From: Rhytidiadelphus loreus
Taxonomy: Eukaryota; Streptophyta; Bryopsida; Hypnales; Hylocomiaceae
Direction of reading: 5' to 3'
Assembly (NCBI GenBank): GCA_947034895.1
Contig: OX344764.1
Span: forward strand, 67,499,348 to 67,563,347
DNA length: 64,000 nucleotides
Shown: positions 1 to 12,455 of the stretch, piece after piece
How the letters are laid out: every line of letters starts with the position of its first letter
How positions within the stretch are numbered: the first letter of the stretch is position 1
The notes under the pieces: generated by a model
The model's database searches: none
Told to the model about the DNA's origin: nothing
What the model saw: the letters and a program-made list of their open reading frames with translations, nothing else
Made by a program: the position numbers and the translations under genes

Positions 1-102
1 CTAATGACACTAAAATCAAGTGAACAAAACAACATACTTCGAAAAATCCACAAATTAATAATCTAGCTGTAAATACTGAAGAAAAAACTAGAACTTCCTT
101 AC

Positions 103-2124
103 CTTAGTCGTCAGTAGTGGAAAAGACTTGCGAAGATTAAACCGCATCTGCACATAAAATGTCACATAAAATAAGTTTTAAAGAAAATATCATTAACAAT
201 AACCGACACCAAACCTATCTTCACAACGTTACTCTTAGGACATGCTTCCAGACTCTCAAAATTAGAAAGTGCCAATTCTTAACCCTAAAGGACAAAACCC
301 AAATTGGACCTCATGTTTATTTTGCAGTTTTGAGCTGAGACTTTCAGTTGTCCAATTAGATTTATTCTGTGACTCAACACAGTTGCAGTTCCTCACTGAT
401 TCTGATGATATCAATTTTTGGTCCCCTCTTACTTTTCACAATACGATTGGCCATTATAAAATCACGAATCCTTGGCCTTGCAGGGGTTTACTCAGAAGCT
501 AGAGGAATACATAAGCTTGAACATCTGTTACAGTAACAATGCACAAAGAAGTCTGCACCTGGCACCCAAACTTGGAAATGGTGCCCGTTCCGGTACGGTC
601 TCCTTTCACAGCCCCCGTTTTGATAATGTCGTCGATCAATCCCAGATACTGATACTCCTCATGAGCTTCCAACACGGACTTGGACAGCAAGCTCTGGACA
701 GGAAGCGATCTTCGGACGTAGGTTTCAAAGCTGATGCGCAACCCATTCTCCAGCAAAGGAATGGAGGCAGCCCAGAGACGAAAGATGTCCGTGTCCACGG
801 CAGGCATGAACGTGTCGCACTCCACATCGCCGTCAACTTCAGTGAGATGAATGACTTGGCACAGCGGTGACGCCATGGCTTCCCTGCATTGCAACCAAAA
901 AACTCAGTCAGATACTCACATCCAAACCTGAAACTCAGAATATGATAGAATTCACCAAAGCGGTCAAGTAAACATTGCATTCACCACACACCCCAAACTT
1001 CAAATAGCTTCAGCAAAGCCAAAATTGCGTTAATTGACTTGAACTTCTTCCATCGAGCCTTAAACCTTGCACAAGAAAAACGGTTCAAGAATTGAGTACA
1101 TTCTGCGATTTATGATGCAATTAAGGAGAACATCCAAAGCAAGTACTTCATCACAAATCCACCTCACATAGTCACTTTCACAAGCTTAAAGAGTAAAAGC
1201 AGGTCATACAATACAACAAAGTTTCGTGCAATTCTACAATTGATAACTATTTGGATGCGGTGCACAAGAAGGGAACCGACATTCTTGGAATACGAACGAA
1301 ATTTTTTTGTGCAGTTGGTGAGTGCATGGAGACGGCAAGTTCTACATTCAAGTGTACAAGCATACTCGATTTGGAAGATAACGAAAGAGCTTGAGTCCAA
1401 ACCTGTAAACCTGACCTCCCCCGATGACGAACACGGTCTCCACTTGCTCCTTGTAAGGCTCTCTTGCAAGCACTGCCAATGCATCTCCGAAGCTCTTACT
1501 AACCAGAACTCCCTTCGGTGGTGTCGGCGTAATCATCCCACTCTTAGTGAGAATCACATTCAAGCGTCCTGGTAAGGGACGGAACTTCTCCGGAATGCTC
1601 TCCCAAGTGTGCCGCCCCATGATCACGGCGTTCCGCTTCGACGACGCAGTGGTCGACGACGTCACCGTCTTGAAGAAGCGCATGTCCGTCGGGAGCTTCC
1701 AAGGGAGAGTCCCTTGCTTCCCGATGCCGTGCTCCTTCGTGGCCGCCACGACGATTTGAAAACCTCGAGGATTCTCGCTCGGAGGATGCTCACTTTGAAG
1801 ATTGCCACTCTCATCGGGATCCATTTCGGAATTCGGAGTTAGCAATGGGGAAGACGATCGGTAAGGGGTAACAGAGAATGAGGCCGGCAGATCACGAAAC
1901 GATGAAGCAACAATGGGAGACGAGTTACACAAGACGCGAATGCCAAAGCTCAAATTACGACGAAATCCTGTTGTTGTAACATGCAATCTCGGACACTGAA
2001 AAGTTGGAAACCTTGTGGGAAGAGAAATGGTCCGCACCGATAATGTGATGGATCCCTCCAGAGCTAAACACCTAAACGAACATTTCCAACCGTGCGGGAC
2101 GAATTTCATAAGATTTGCTGACAA
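103..2124 (-). CDS. DHFR-TS: Bifunctional dihydrofolate reductase-thymidylate synthase, 5' part (partial)
   Basis: The enzyme reduces dihydrofolate with NADPH and methylates dUMP to dTMP. Three minus-strand exons are visible: 2124-1403, 883-559 and a 45-bp microexon 147-103, joined by GT-AG introns of 519 and 411 bp in consistent phase (364 codons). Exon 1 has a Ser/Arg-rich leader of about 100 residues, then the DHFR core: [41 protein letters not shown] and [10 protein letters not shown]. Exon 2 finishes DHFR ([18 protein letters not shown]), crosses the linker and enters TS at [14 protein letters not shown] and [14 protein letters not shown]. The microexon encodes [15 protein letters not shown]; the next TS exon (KVFWRG region in the family) lies beyond the left edge. 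The leader looks like an organellar targeting peptide, which is inference. An internal Met (MDPDES) just before the core could start a cytosolic form. The identification is very sure; the start choice is moderate. Confidence 0.95.
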
Positions 2125-2607
2125 TCGGACGCTAGAAGAGCTCTATCACTTAGGGATTGTTCCTAAACCCGCGTCACGTACAAATTGCAGAGGCGTCTAG
2201 AACTCTCCAAACTTCTGAATCGCGCAAACCCACAATTGATTCAGCTGAACCACACAGCTCGGCTGCATCATACATTGCACAGACACCAAAACTTTCGTTC
2301 GACAATTCAACTGAAGGTCCTTCTGAACAAAAAGCGCGCGAGAGGATGTGATATTAACGAACGTGATATTAAAGAGGTTCGGGAAATGCCAAAACCCTAA
2401 TTCTCTAAACCCCCTGAAACCCCTGACTGTAGACTGTGGACACTCACTGTTAGAGACTCAATACATAATTGATGCCTATGAAGCAGATGGTAATGAGAAT
2501 TGTATTACAAAAGGTATGTTTTATTTCTATTTTTTATAATTAGTATAGTAGACAATTTAGCAATACTAGTCTTGCTAAGCTCTAATTTTATTTTTCTTCC
2601 TTGAATC
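2125..2607. other. DHFR-TS upstream region, no gene seen
   Basis: This is the presumed promoter and 5' leader of DHFR-TS (transcribed leftward) and the 3' side of the Agenet ORF. Short ORFs occur on the plus strand but none has recognisable content. No clear TATA box was found at a convincing distance from the DHFR-TS start. Confidence 0.4.
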
Positions 2608-3102
2608 TCAACCCTTTATCCACTGCCATTGACGACGTCTTCCTCGTAAACGCATACTCTTGTAATTCCAAAGAGTGCGAATCTCATCAGCACGCACCTT
2701 GAGATCTTTGTAACCATGTTCAAAAGATACAATATATTCATTCTCATTATACATTGTTTCTTTAATATGTCCTTCCCACCATCCACCTTTATCTTGTGCC
2801 TCTATTGCATCTCCCACTTGCCGATGCCGTAGCCTATATATCTCTATCAAAATATCTTCTTCTCGATTAGGACAAAGAGGACGCAAATCACTTAAATTGA
2901 CCTCTTCTACCAAAAGTGGGCTACCAGGTTCATCAATTTCAGTAAAATTTGGAAATTCAATGTCCACTTTACAGCACCTATTATTTGTGGTGTATTTAAG
3001 TGCTATAATCTTGGCTACGAACCAAGAACCTTGGTAGCCATGATCTTCTGACCTGGCCTCGACCATATTATCAATCCTCAACCATGGATTTAAGTGAGCC
3101 AT
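2608..3102 (-). CDS. Small two-Agenet-domain protein
   Basis: Uninterrupted 164-residue ORF starting with ATG. It holds two Agenet (plant Tudor-like) modules. The first spans about residues 10-75 and contains VEARSEDHGYQGSWFVAKII. The second spans about 90-150 and contains GDAIEAQDKGGWWEGHI and the Y/F-rich strand region. A basic tail (RLRGRRRQWQW) follows. Agenet proteins usually bind modified histone tails or join RNA/chromatin complexes and are often longer, with several repeats or an added DUF724 or BAH part. This copy has only the paired module and no visible intron, so it may be a stand-alone small gene, one exon of a larger gene, or a retro-copied fragment in the AT-rich repeats. No partner gene is nearby. 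Confidence 0.6.
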   Translation of the reverse strand: MAHLNPWLRIDNMVEARSEDHGYQGSWFVAKIIALKYTTNNRCCKVDIEFPNFTEIDEPGSPLLVEEVNLSDLRPLCPNREEDILIEIYRLRHRQVGDAIEAQDKGGWWEGHIKETMYNENEYIVSFEHGYKDLKVRADEIRTLWNYKSMRLRGRRRQWQWIKG

Positions 3103-6100
3103 AGTTGTTGATTTCCAATATCCTAAGTTTGATGATTTTAGTAGTAAATCTCAAAGAAAGGAATTTATGGAAAATGTCTATATATTTTCTATTCTCTAAG
3201 TTTTGTGATCTTGATAACAAATCTAAAATGGAAGAAATAATTATAAATATACATTTATAAGAAGTTTTGAAAATCTATTTTTAATGAAATAAATTTAGTC
3301 TAATAATATAAATTTATCTTTTATCTTTTATTTTATTTTCTTACAATTTTTTTTACTTTTCAAGGCCACAAATCTATATTGTACAAATGTTAAAGAACTA
3401 ACACTAAAATTAATAAATAAATAAAAATTGTATGAAATAATGCATTCTTGTGTGCTTGGAATATATTTGTGCTCATTTGTTGTTTAAATTTGAAAGTCTA
3501 GTCCTTAAGGGGGTAAGCTTAATATCCAATTATATCATTTGATAATTAAATTATTTTATTTTATTAATTAAATATAAAAATAAAATATTTTTTTTGTTTA
3601 TTTTAAAAAGGGAAGTTTGCTTCCTAGAACAATCTCACCATTGGGACTAATGGATTATTTTTTTTGGTATTTTTCTTTTTGTTTGTTTGTAGTTGCAAGA
3701 TAGTTCAATATGAAATAAAAGCATACAATTGTTATAGTTTCATTATTCCATTTTTAATCACTTCGATGTAAATTCTTATAAACAAAATGTACTATCAACT
3801 ACTTTAAGGCCAATATTTGATACAAATCAAGCTAAATATTACAAATGAATAATGGATGTCTCTTATCTAAGTGCACGTTATTACCAATGTCACTCTACAC
3901 AAAAGTAATATGATTTGTGATGTATTCTGTCTTTAGAGTGGATAGTGAGGCACAATGCCAAATCCATTTTTTTTTTTTTCTAATTATTTAATCCACCCAC
4001 CCCACCCTCAAATTTTAAATTAAAATTTTTTAAATTAAATTTTTTTAAATTAAAATTTTTTAAATTAAAATTTTTTATATTAAATTTTTTTCTGAACTTC
4101 CCCCCTCACCTCCCCCTCTTTGTAATTTCCCAAAGCATGAACTCTCACAAACAATATGGGATAATCATTTGTTTACCAAGTACGTATTCCAATATGTACC
4201 CATATCAATACCCGTACATGTAGCTGTATCCATATCCATATTTACATTTGTATCCGTATTCTGTATCCATATCCGTATTCAGATTTTCTTAGATCAACGG
4301 TTGTGAGGATGGGTTTGTAATTTTTTTTACAAAAAATCAATGATTCTCGTTTCTTTAGCAGGGAGGGGGCCAAGGGGGGTGTTAATTAATGCAAAACATG
4401 TAATCACAGTAGATAGTGATAGTGGAGCTCCTGTTGGAATCTTCATTTCACTTTTATATCTTTTTTTCAAAGGGGCACTTAAAAATTCAGGTATAGTCCT
4501 ATAATTTGAATTTTGGCATGATTCTTTAAGAAAAATTTAAAATAAAAATAGATTAGCTTTTTGCAAATGTAAATTTCATTTCCATTAGTGCCTAAATGCA
4601 AAAGTTATGCCACTTAAACTACAAAATGGTAGAGCTTGAGTAAGAGTCGACAAAAATTTGAAATAAAATTTTCAAAAATTTGTTCATAATAGATTATATT
4701 TTTATTTGCATCAAAAGATTTGGTTTGTTCCCTTTGAATAAGTGATGAGAAAGTCATAGAGTATCTTTTTTTGCCAACAATTAGTGCATCTTTTTGAAAA
4801 AACAACTTATTGGATTTGTTTTCTTTTATCTCAATTTTTGGAAAAATTCAAAAGAAAACCCTCTATGGGGTTCTCTTTGCTTGTTAAAACAATCTTGCTA
4901 CTAGAATTATTGTGCTTCAATTCTATCTTAGATCTACTAACATTTAAATTTTTCCTTCAATCTTATACCTAATTCTACATATCATTATTAATAGAATGAA
5001 AATCTCCTTATGAGCTAGATTATTTTTTTAATTTTCCATCCCAATTCTTCTATATAATTTTTATTTATTCAAAATTTGAAATGTAATATTTTTATTTTTA
5101 GAAGATTCAAAGTCTTACAATCTAATTTATCAAAGGTCCCCAAATCCACATTTTTTTCACTTTAAACACAAATATCTTATAATCAATGCAATCAATGTTT
5201 AAGAATATCGTATAGTTAGATATACAAAATGTTAAATAATTAAATAATCTTTTACTCTTTGCACTACAAATGATAGTTTTGAGTGGTATTTTTCCGCCCA
5301 GCTACAAGACATCACAAAAGTCAATGACCTAAGGACAAAGAGAAACAAGTGGTCACTTAATTGAGTGGTTTTCAAAATCTAGGAATGTGGATAGATTCTG
5401 AAATCTTCATTTTGTATAGATTTTGAAAATTCAAAATTTTAGAAATTTATATATTTTGATTTTTTTTTCAAAAGAATTGTGTGCAAACCATGAAATTCAT
5501 TTTGGGGGGCATTGATTTGAATAAAATTTGTGCCTAATTTAATGTGAAATTCTAGAAGATGGCGTTTGTTTGGCATTTGGAATTGATTTTCTATTTGGAA
5601 TAGTGTTTTCACCCCGTTTTCACGAGCTAAATGAAGCATAGCCCTCTATACCATGTTGTGTGATTATGGCCTTGAATTGTGCAAAGAAACATGAAAGGTT
5701 CAAAATTAATAATTTCTTTATGGTTTGCATTTATAGAAGGATTAGTAATATTTCAACACTAAAGCTTCAATGTTTTTGATACGACAAGTAGTATCAAAGA
5801 TGTACAATTGTTTGAAATTATAAAATCTTGATATTTTGGAATTTTGGAATGTTGAAATTTTAATTTATAAAATTATAAATTATATATATAATTTTGATTT
5901 ATTAATATGATAATTTTTTAGAAAATTGTAGATTTTTTATTTTAAAATTCACAAAAATTGTTAATTATACATATTAAAAATTTGACATTATTTTTATTTT
6001 TATTTTAAAATGAAATGTTTTTCTTATTGTATATTTTATAATTGACTAAGATATTAATAATACCAACGATTATCACCAAAAAAAATGCATCTTGTATAAA

Positions 6101-7820
6101 TAGAAGGGTTGGTATTGTTGCTAGATTAGGATTCCATTCCTACTTGTACTAATAATTAAGATCAATTTATAAATTATTGTTATGAAAAGTTTAAATAATA
6201 AAGATATAAATATTAAAAATTTAACGTCTTATAACTTTAAAACCAATAAATCTATAAATTTTGTGAATTCTTTGTAAAATTGACAGTTGTATTTTTAAAA
6301 TTCAAAATTGTTCAATTTTTAAATTAATTAATTAAATATAATATAGTTTTAAATATTTAATATTCTTTAATATTATTAATTTTTAAATTAATTGAAGTGA
6401 AATAGTCTTTATTTCTAAATTTTAATTGTTTAATAGACTACTAGCAAAACAATTATTTTTTAACAAAATGGGCAAACTCAACTAGTCAACAAAGAAAAGG
6501 CCTTGGGACTTTAGGTGCTAACTTTTGAAGACCCATGGCATTCTTGACAAAACAAAAATATGATACAAAATATAAAATGCTTAATTTTTAAAGTTTGCAT
6601 CAAAAGAAACAATACTGAGCATCAAGAGCAAGAAGTATATGTATGTTCAAAACCTTATGGCATTATATAGATTTTTTGAAATGAATTTCAAAGAATTAAC
6701 TTCAAAAATTCACTGAAAATACAGTTTTTAGATTTCAAACTAAATTTTTTATATTTGATCAAAATTGTAATTTCAATTGTTTTGTGCAAAAAGATCAAAA
6801 GATTTAATGATAAAAACATCATCACTTTTTCCAAATAGTAAACTTTTCAACATAAGGCAAATATTGAATTGTTTTATTTTTCTTATAATTTTTGTTTTAC
6901 CATAGCAATAATAGTTTTTAAATATGAAAATAGAAAGATAAGAAGATCTAGTGCGCATACAAAAAAGAATGATTTTTTTCTTCACTCAATAACATTGCTT
7001 GGAGTCAAGCAACAACCATAAAACGATTGCTTGGAAATTATACATTGAATTTTTCCATTAATACTATTATTGTTCATTTTTATTTTTACAATTTAAACTA
7101 AATTGTGTCTTCTATTGTATTTTTAATTAAAGGAAATTGTAGGTGTGACCAAATACAACTTATTTCAATTAATGCATTCTTAATCAAAATAGAAACTTGG
7201 AATAAATGCAAAATTATGTAAATTTACAATTGAGGATTAATAATACTAAAGTTTGCAATATTTTAGGAAAAAATAATGTAATTTAATTCAAAGTAAAAAT
7301 AGTCAAGCCTAAATAAGAAAAAAAAACTCAATATAAATTTGAATAAAATTGTTTCCCAAAAAAAATATGTTTGTCTACTTTAATTTGATTGATTCTATCT
7401 ATATTGGTAATGTGAGAGTTATAGACGGAATCTTGTTTTGTGGATGACCATGCATCTTCTTGAATTTGTTTTTTTATGTACATTGAATGCAATTTCTAGT
7501 ATTTTTCAAAAACAAAGTTTCATGATGTTTAAATGCTTACTAGAACAACCTCAATTTTTGAATTCGATTGTTTCAATTCTATCTTAGAGTAATTGATTAT
7601 TTCGATTTTTCAAGTTCCATCTTATATCTATTTCTTAATAAATTTTCAAAAAATGAAATTGGATTTCTTTTCATTAATTTTTTTTAGATTCTTAACCCAA
7701 TTTTCTAATATAAAAAAAACTAAAATCAAAATCTTTAGTATTACAATGTACAAAAAAATAATTGCAATCATTGTTTTCACTTTAAAATGCTAATATTTTG
7801 CAATCCATGTGGTAAAAAAT
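3103..7820. other. AT-rich intergenic DNA without recognised genes
   Basis: Very AT-rich. At 4011-4092 there is low-complexity repetition of AAATTAAAATTTTTT units, and at 4190-4290 a run of degenerate GTATCCATATCC-like units. Scattered short ORFs are of the kind expected by chance in AT-rich DNA. I see no exon-like block, RNA gene or bounded transposon. Confidence 0.5.
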
Positions 7821-8405
7821 CCCGGGGAGATCACTTAGTGTATCTATAAGTAACTATGTATGTTAAAGTGATTTTTTGCCCCCCTATATACTTTTTAATA
7901 AACTATAATTTGAACCTAAAATTTTGAGCTTTGTTTAATAATGATTGTAGGTTTCTATTGCCAAAAATTCCCAATTCAAATAACATGTGAAATGATTTGT
8001 AGAATAGGTTGAAAAATGAACTAAAATAGCATGTTTTTCAACTCAAATATTTATAGAGAACACATATAAATGACCATTGCATCAATATTCAAGAAAAATG
8101 AACTTTAAATAGAAATTTATTTTCAAGAATTTTTTGTTCATTTTTTAGACAATTTTTTCTTATATAAAATAGGGGTGTGAAAGTTATTTTCACCTCTATA
8201 ATGTAGTTTTTTACTTCAAAAATTTGTAACTAATTATAATTAACGAATAAAATTATCAATAATTCAAAACATAAACTTCCAAAGTAGGGAAATATATTGA
8301 TATTTTTTTTTCCTCCTTTTATTTAAATTTTAGGATATAAGATAGGGGGTCCAAAATCTTAACGCACGTAGGTTCTAAATGGACACTCTAAGTGATCTCC
8401 CCGGG
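7821..8405. mobile_element. TIR element (MITE-like), about 585 bp
   Basis: The left end CCCGGGGAGATCACTTAG (7821-7838) is matched by its exact inverse at the right end (8388-8405). The interior is AT-rich with no transposase. A diverged relative of the left end and interior occurs at 28194-28578. A target duplication could not be fixed with certainty, so the superfamily is open. Confidence 0.7.
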
Positions 8406-9162
8406 TCAAAAATTTGAAATTTTGTCAACACATTCCATATACATCTAGTCTAAGATTCCATAGTTAGATATAAGATTTTTTATTTTTTATTTTTTACCTT
8501 GTGCACTATATTTTTTTAGTAGAAGAAATAGTAGTATTGGAGTGGCCTTTGACAAAAACATATCATCAAACATTAGATGTTATTTAATGATTCTGAAAAT
8601 CAATTTAACTAGAAAAAGACAAAAGCAATATGTTTAATTCTCTAAAAATATATAATTTGATATCATAAAGTTCTAATTTTGATTTTTAAAATTAATATTG
8701 CATTTATGGAAATATTGCATTTGAATGTAAACATTTTAAAATCATTTTTGAAAGACTTATAAATGCAATGTGGAATGGGAATATCCAATTATAACTTCAG
8801 TAAAATGAAATTGAAAATTGATAATACATTTTGATTGATTATTCAATATAAAACTTAGGCTCCATTGGTCTTCATGTTACTAGTGATACTGATGGAAGAT
8901 TGTAAATTTTGGAGCCCCATTTGAGGCTTAGAAGACTTTGGCATTGGAAATTCAACCCTCACACAATTGTAGGAACTCAAGAAAGAGTGGTCTTTGAAAT
9001 AGGTGACGCCTTCTTGCACTAAACAAGGATACAATGGAACAACAAACTCAAACAAAAGTATGAAGTCTTGCATGAAGTAAAAGCCACAATGATCTTAGAG
9101 GTGAGTTGATCACACTTGTTTATAGATAAAATTGTTTTCATTGGAAGTATCCATCTTTGAAG
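8406..9162. other. AT-rich intergenic DNA
   Basis: No coding, RNA or bounded repeat feature recognised. The minus-strand ORF at 8855-9073 has no family resemblance and is treated as chance. Confidence 0.4.
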
Positions 9163-9750
9163 GTTAATCCCTAAAGAACTAAACTGTATTTTTTGGCAAT
9201 ATAGCAATTTTGGGCAACTTACTACAAACAAGAAATTTTTTTTTCTTTGAAATTTCTACACAACATGTGCCTAGGGAGTAGCTTTAAGTCGCAATAACTT
9301 TCATAACTTTTGACTACATGGTTAAAAAAATTATTGCGTAATATGTAATTTTCAGTGACCAACGGGGCACATGTTGTATGAATGCCATACTTACCCTCAA
9401 ACTGAAACTCCTCATAACTTTCATCTCATTAACCAAAATGGAATTGTTAAAAGCTTTCCATGTATATATAAATCCAGAGAACCAATTTCAAATTTTTATT
9501 TCTTAAAAAAACAATTTTTAAAGAAGTTTTTGGATTGCCTAGGTTACCCGCCAACCACTGAAGATTTTGTATCGTGCAATGACTTCTTAACCATGTAGTC
9601 AAAAGTTATGAAAAATTGTTGCACCTTAAAGCTACTCCTCAAGTACATGTTTTGTGAAATTTTCAAAGAAAAAAAAAATTGTTCATAGTGAGTTGCCCCA
9701 AATCGCTATGTTACCAAAAAATGATGTTCAAACATTTAGAGGTTAATAAA
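9163..9750. repeat. Long inverted-repeat element with TTAAYCYCTAAA ends
   Basis: The left arm (about 9163-9335) and right arm (about 9590-9750) are imperfect inverted copies. Shared landmarks are TTTTTTGGCAATATAGC on the left and its inverse around 9705, plus ACTTTTGACTACATGG on the left and its inverse at 9592-9607. Ends read GGTTAATCCCTAAA and, inverted, TTAACCTCTAAA. No transposase is present. Partial relatives occur at 10625-10770, 13534-13740 and near 16390. Confidence 0.65.
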
Positions 9751-12455
9751 TCCAATTGTAGGATCCTTTAGTTGACTTATTAGAGTACACCCTCCTAAAA
9801 TTTCAAAATAGGAAACCTTATCAATTGCAAGATTTTATCGCTTGGATTTCAAAAAAAAGTATTTTCAACACTTTCCAAATGGTTAGATTTCATCTTTCAA
9901 ACTCTTTACAAAAAAATGTATAGATTCTACAACTTGTTACTCTCCATAACATATTAAAGACTATCCCCCTCCAAAGATGCAACTAGCCTTGCCCAACCCC
10001 GCCTTGCCTCCCTTGAATTGGAAAACCCCCCACTATAGAATTCCATTCAACAAAATTGGCCCACCCTTGAATGTTGTCAATATTGATTTCATAAATAAAA
10101 AGTTGCCATTGTTCACAAAGCTCTCAAAGACTATCTCAACCGTTGAGAAGATTAGGGTTTAGGGTTGGTTGGCATACGAGACTTTCTCTTATTATTACAT
10201 TGCATCGAGTTTGTTGCACATCAATTTGTCGCACGTCCACTAACTTACTTTTGATTGTACTGAGATCAGGGTGCTTGGAAAGAACAAGGAATAGAAGACT
10301 TTCCCTTTTCCATAACTTACACTAAAGGATTTCAGTTATGTCCTTGGAATGAGCAATTTGTGTTTGGGGTGACTTAGATTTTGCTTCATTACTGAGTTTG
10401 AGGTTGATTGATTGAGAGACTAAAGAGGTCATATGTAAAATGAAATTTTAGAGTTTCTACAATTCGACCTCTAATATGTTCATGTGTTGTGTATTCAAGT
10501 ATTCAAGATAGGAAATGTTGATGTTGTTTTCTCCAATTGCAAATGAAATGGTTAATTTCAATTTGTGTTTATGTAGAATTTGAAGAGTTGGATTATGTAT
10601 GGAAGGTAGTAGATCAAAATGTTGGTTGTGCCTTAAAGCTCTCCTTTGGCACATGTTGATTGTGTGAAATTTTCAAAGGAAAAAAAAAAAAAAAATTCAT
10701 TCATAGTGAGTTGTCAAAAATTGCTATGTTGCCAAAAATGGTGTTTGGACGTTTAGGGGTTACTAAAGGATTAAGATTTTAGTCTTGCTTTGGGCTTAAG
10801 TACTTTGAAGCAGTTTGGGAACTAAAAACACCCTTTGTCCTTTAGGGATTGAATTATGCTTTTCCAACACCATATGGTGTCACATGCATTTGATTTTTTT
10901 ACAATTCTAAAAAAACACATTTGAGAGATAATAATTACAAAAGGCATAATAAGGTTCTTTCATTTTCCATCTCAATGAAGGGCATCTTAATAAATTTACT
11001 TTATAAAATTTGCTCATTTTTCTATTTCAACGGATGGATTGATGTTTGTTTAAAACTCTTTGATTCGTTCTATTTTGATTAACTCAATAACCCCTAGAGT
11101 CCCAATTACGTTTTCCCTTGGAGGACAATTGAAGGTTTGATTACGTTCTTATATATGAATTCAATTTTTTGCATACATTTTTGAAACATTTTTATATGAT
11201 AGGAAAACTAAATTAACTTTTCAGTAAGACATTTTTTATTTAAATTGATGCACATGAACAAAGTTATGCTACACAAAGTTCAAAATAGTTGACCTCTAGC
11301 AACCCAAAAATTCATGAAAACTTGAAATGAATAATTTTTTTTATAGATTATATTTATAGAATGATTGATTCATTAAATTTAGATTATTTGAGTACTATAA
11401 AAAATTATGGAGTCATAGCATCTTTGAGGGGAAATAATTAATGTATTGGATTCATTTTTGAACTCCATTTTCACAATTTTCATTAACAATTTGCACTAGG
11501 TATAGATTTTAGAGGTCAACAACCCCTGTAGAATATTGATGAATATCAAACAAAGTACTCACTCTAATTTGAACTTCCTTTTGCTCAAATAAATCACTTT
11601 AATTTCAGCCTTCTCAATCTCCTCAATGACACTATTTCTTGAGAAAAATAATTTCAATACATTGTCATTCTTTTAGTAATTGATGTTAGTGACTAGTAGA
11701 TCACAATTATAATCAAAGATACATACATAAGCACCTTGAACAAAAAATCCAACAAAAATGAATCAAAAGTATTGAGAATGGAGTACAATGTGCAAGATGG
11801 TTTACATGTTAAATTAAATTAGATTGAAAATTGCTTAAATGGTTTGATGTTGGACACAATTCAAAGAAACATGTCATGCTCACTTTCATAAACCTATTGG
11901 AGTTCATCCCATGCATACAAAGCCCCAAGGTGATGTTGAAGATAGTCTTCATCCTAGCATGGTTCTTGTAGTGAATTTTTGAGGCAATTCTAATATTATT
12001 TGAATTTTTCTAGTTAGTGATTACCTAAACTCTAATTAAGTATCCTTATTCTTATTACTTGCAATAATAAAATAAAATAGTAAAAAAATAAATTTATATT
12101 TATAATGAATTTGGGTATGAAATAGCTCTTCAATTCTCAAAGACCAAAAATATATTTTTATTAAACTATTGCAATTGTGGATGAATGGACACACAAATTA
12201 TATGAAGCAATAGTTGTAGGTTTATACTAAACTTGTTTGGCTTCATTTGACTTCATTTCATCGTTTATGGCCTCATGGCCCTATGGCCAAGTTATATCTA
12301 AATGACTCTTTACATCTAACTAAGTAACTGTGCACCCTATATTTTTCAATAATTTATAGAAATATATATATCTAGATATCAATTAAACTAATTCTAAATT
12401 CCAATCTAAAGTTTGTCATTGGATTTAATTTCTTAGGATGTCTTCTTCTTCCATT
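9751..12455. other. AT-rich intergenic DNA with one repeat fragment
   Basis: 10625-10770 is a fragment of the preceding element's right arm: GCCTTAAAGCT, a run of A, TGCCAAAAATGG, ending TTTAGGGGTTAC. Otherwise there is no recognised gene or RNA. Confidence 0.4.

Noticed and set aside
9371..10325. Several 60-75-codon ORFs in AT-rich spacer
   Set aside because: Length expected by chance, inside or beside inverted repeats, no motif.
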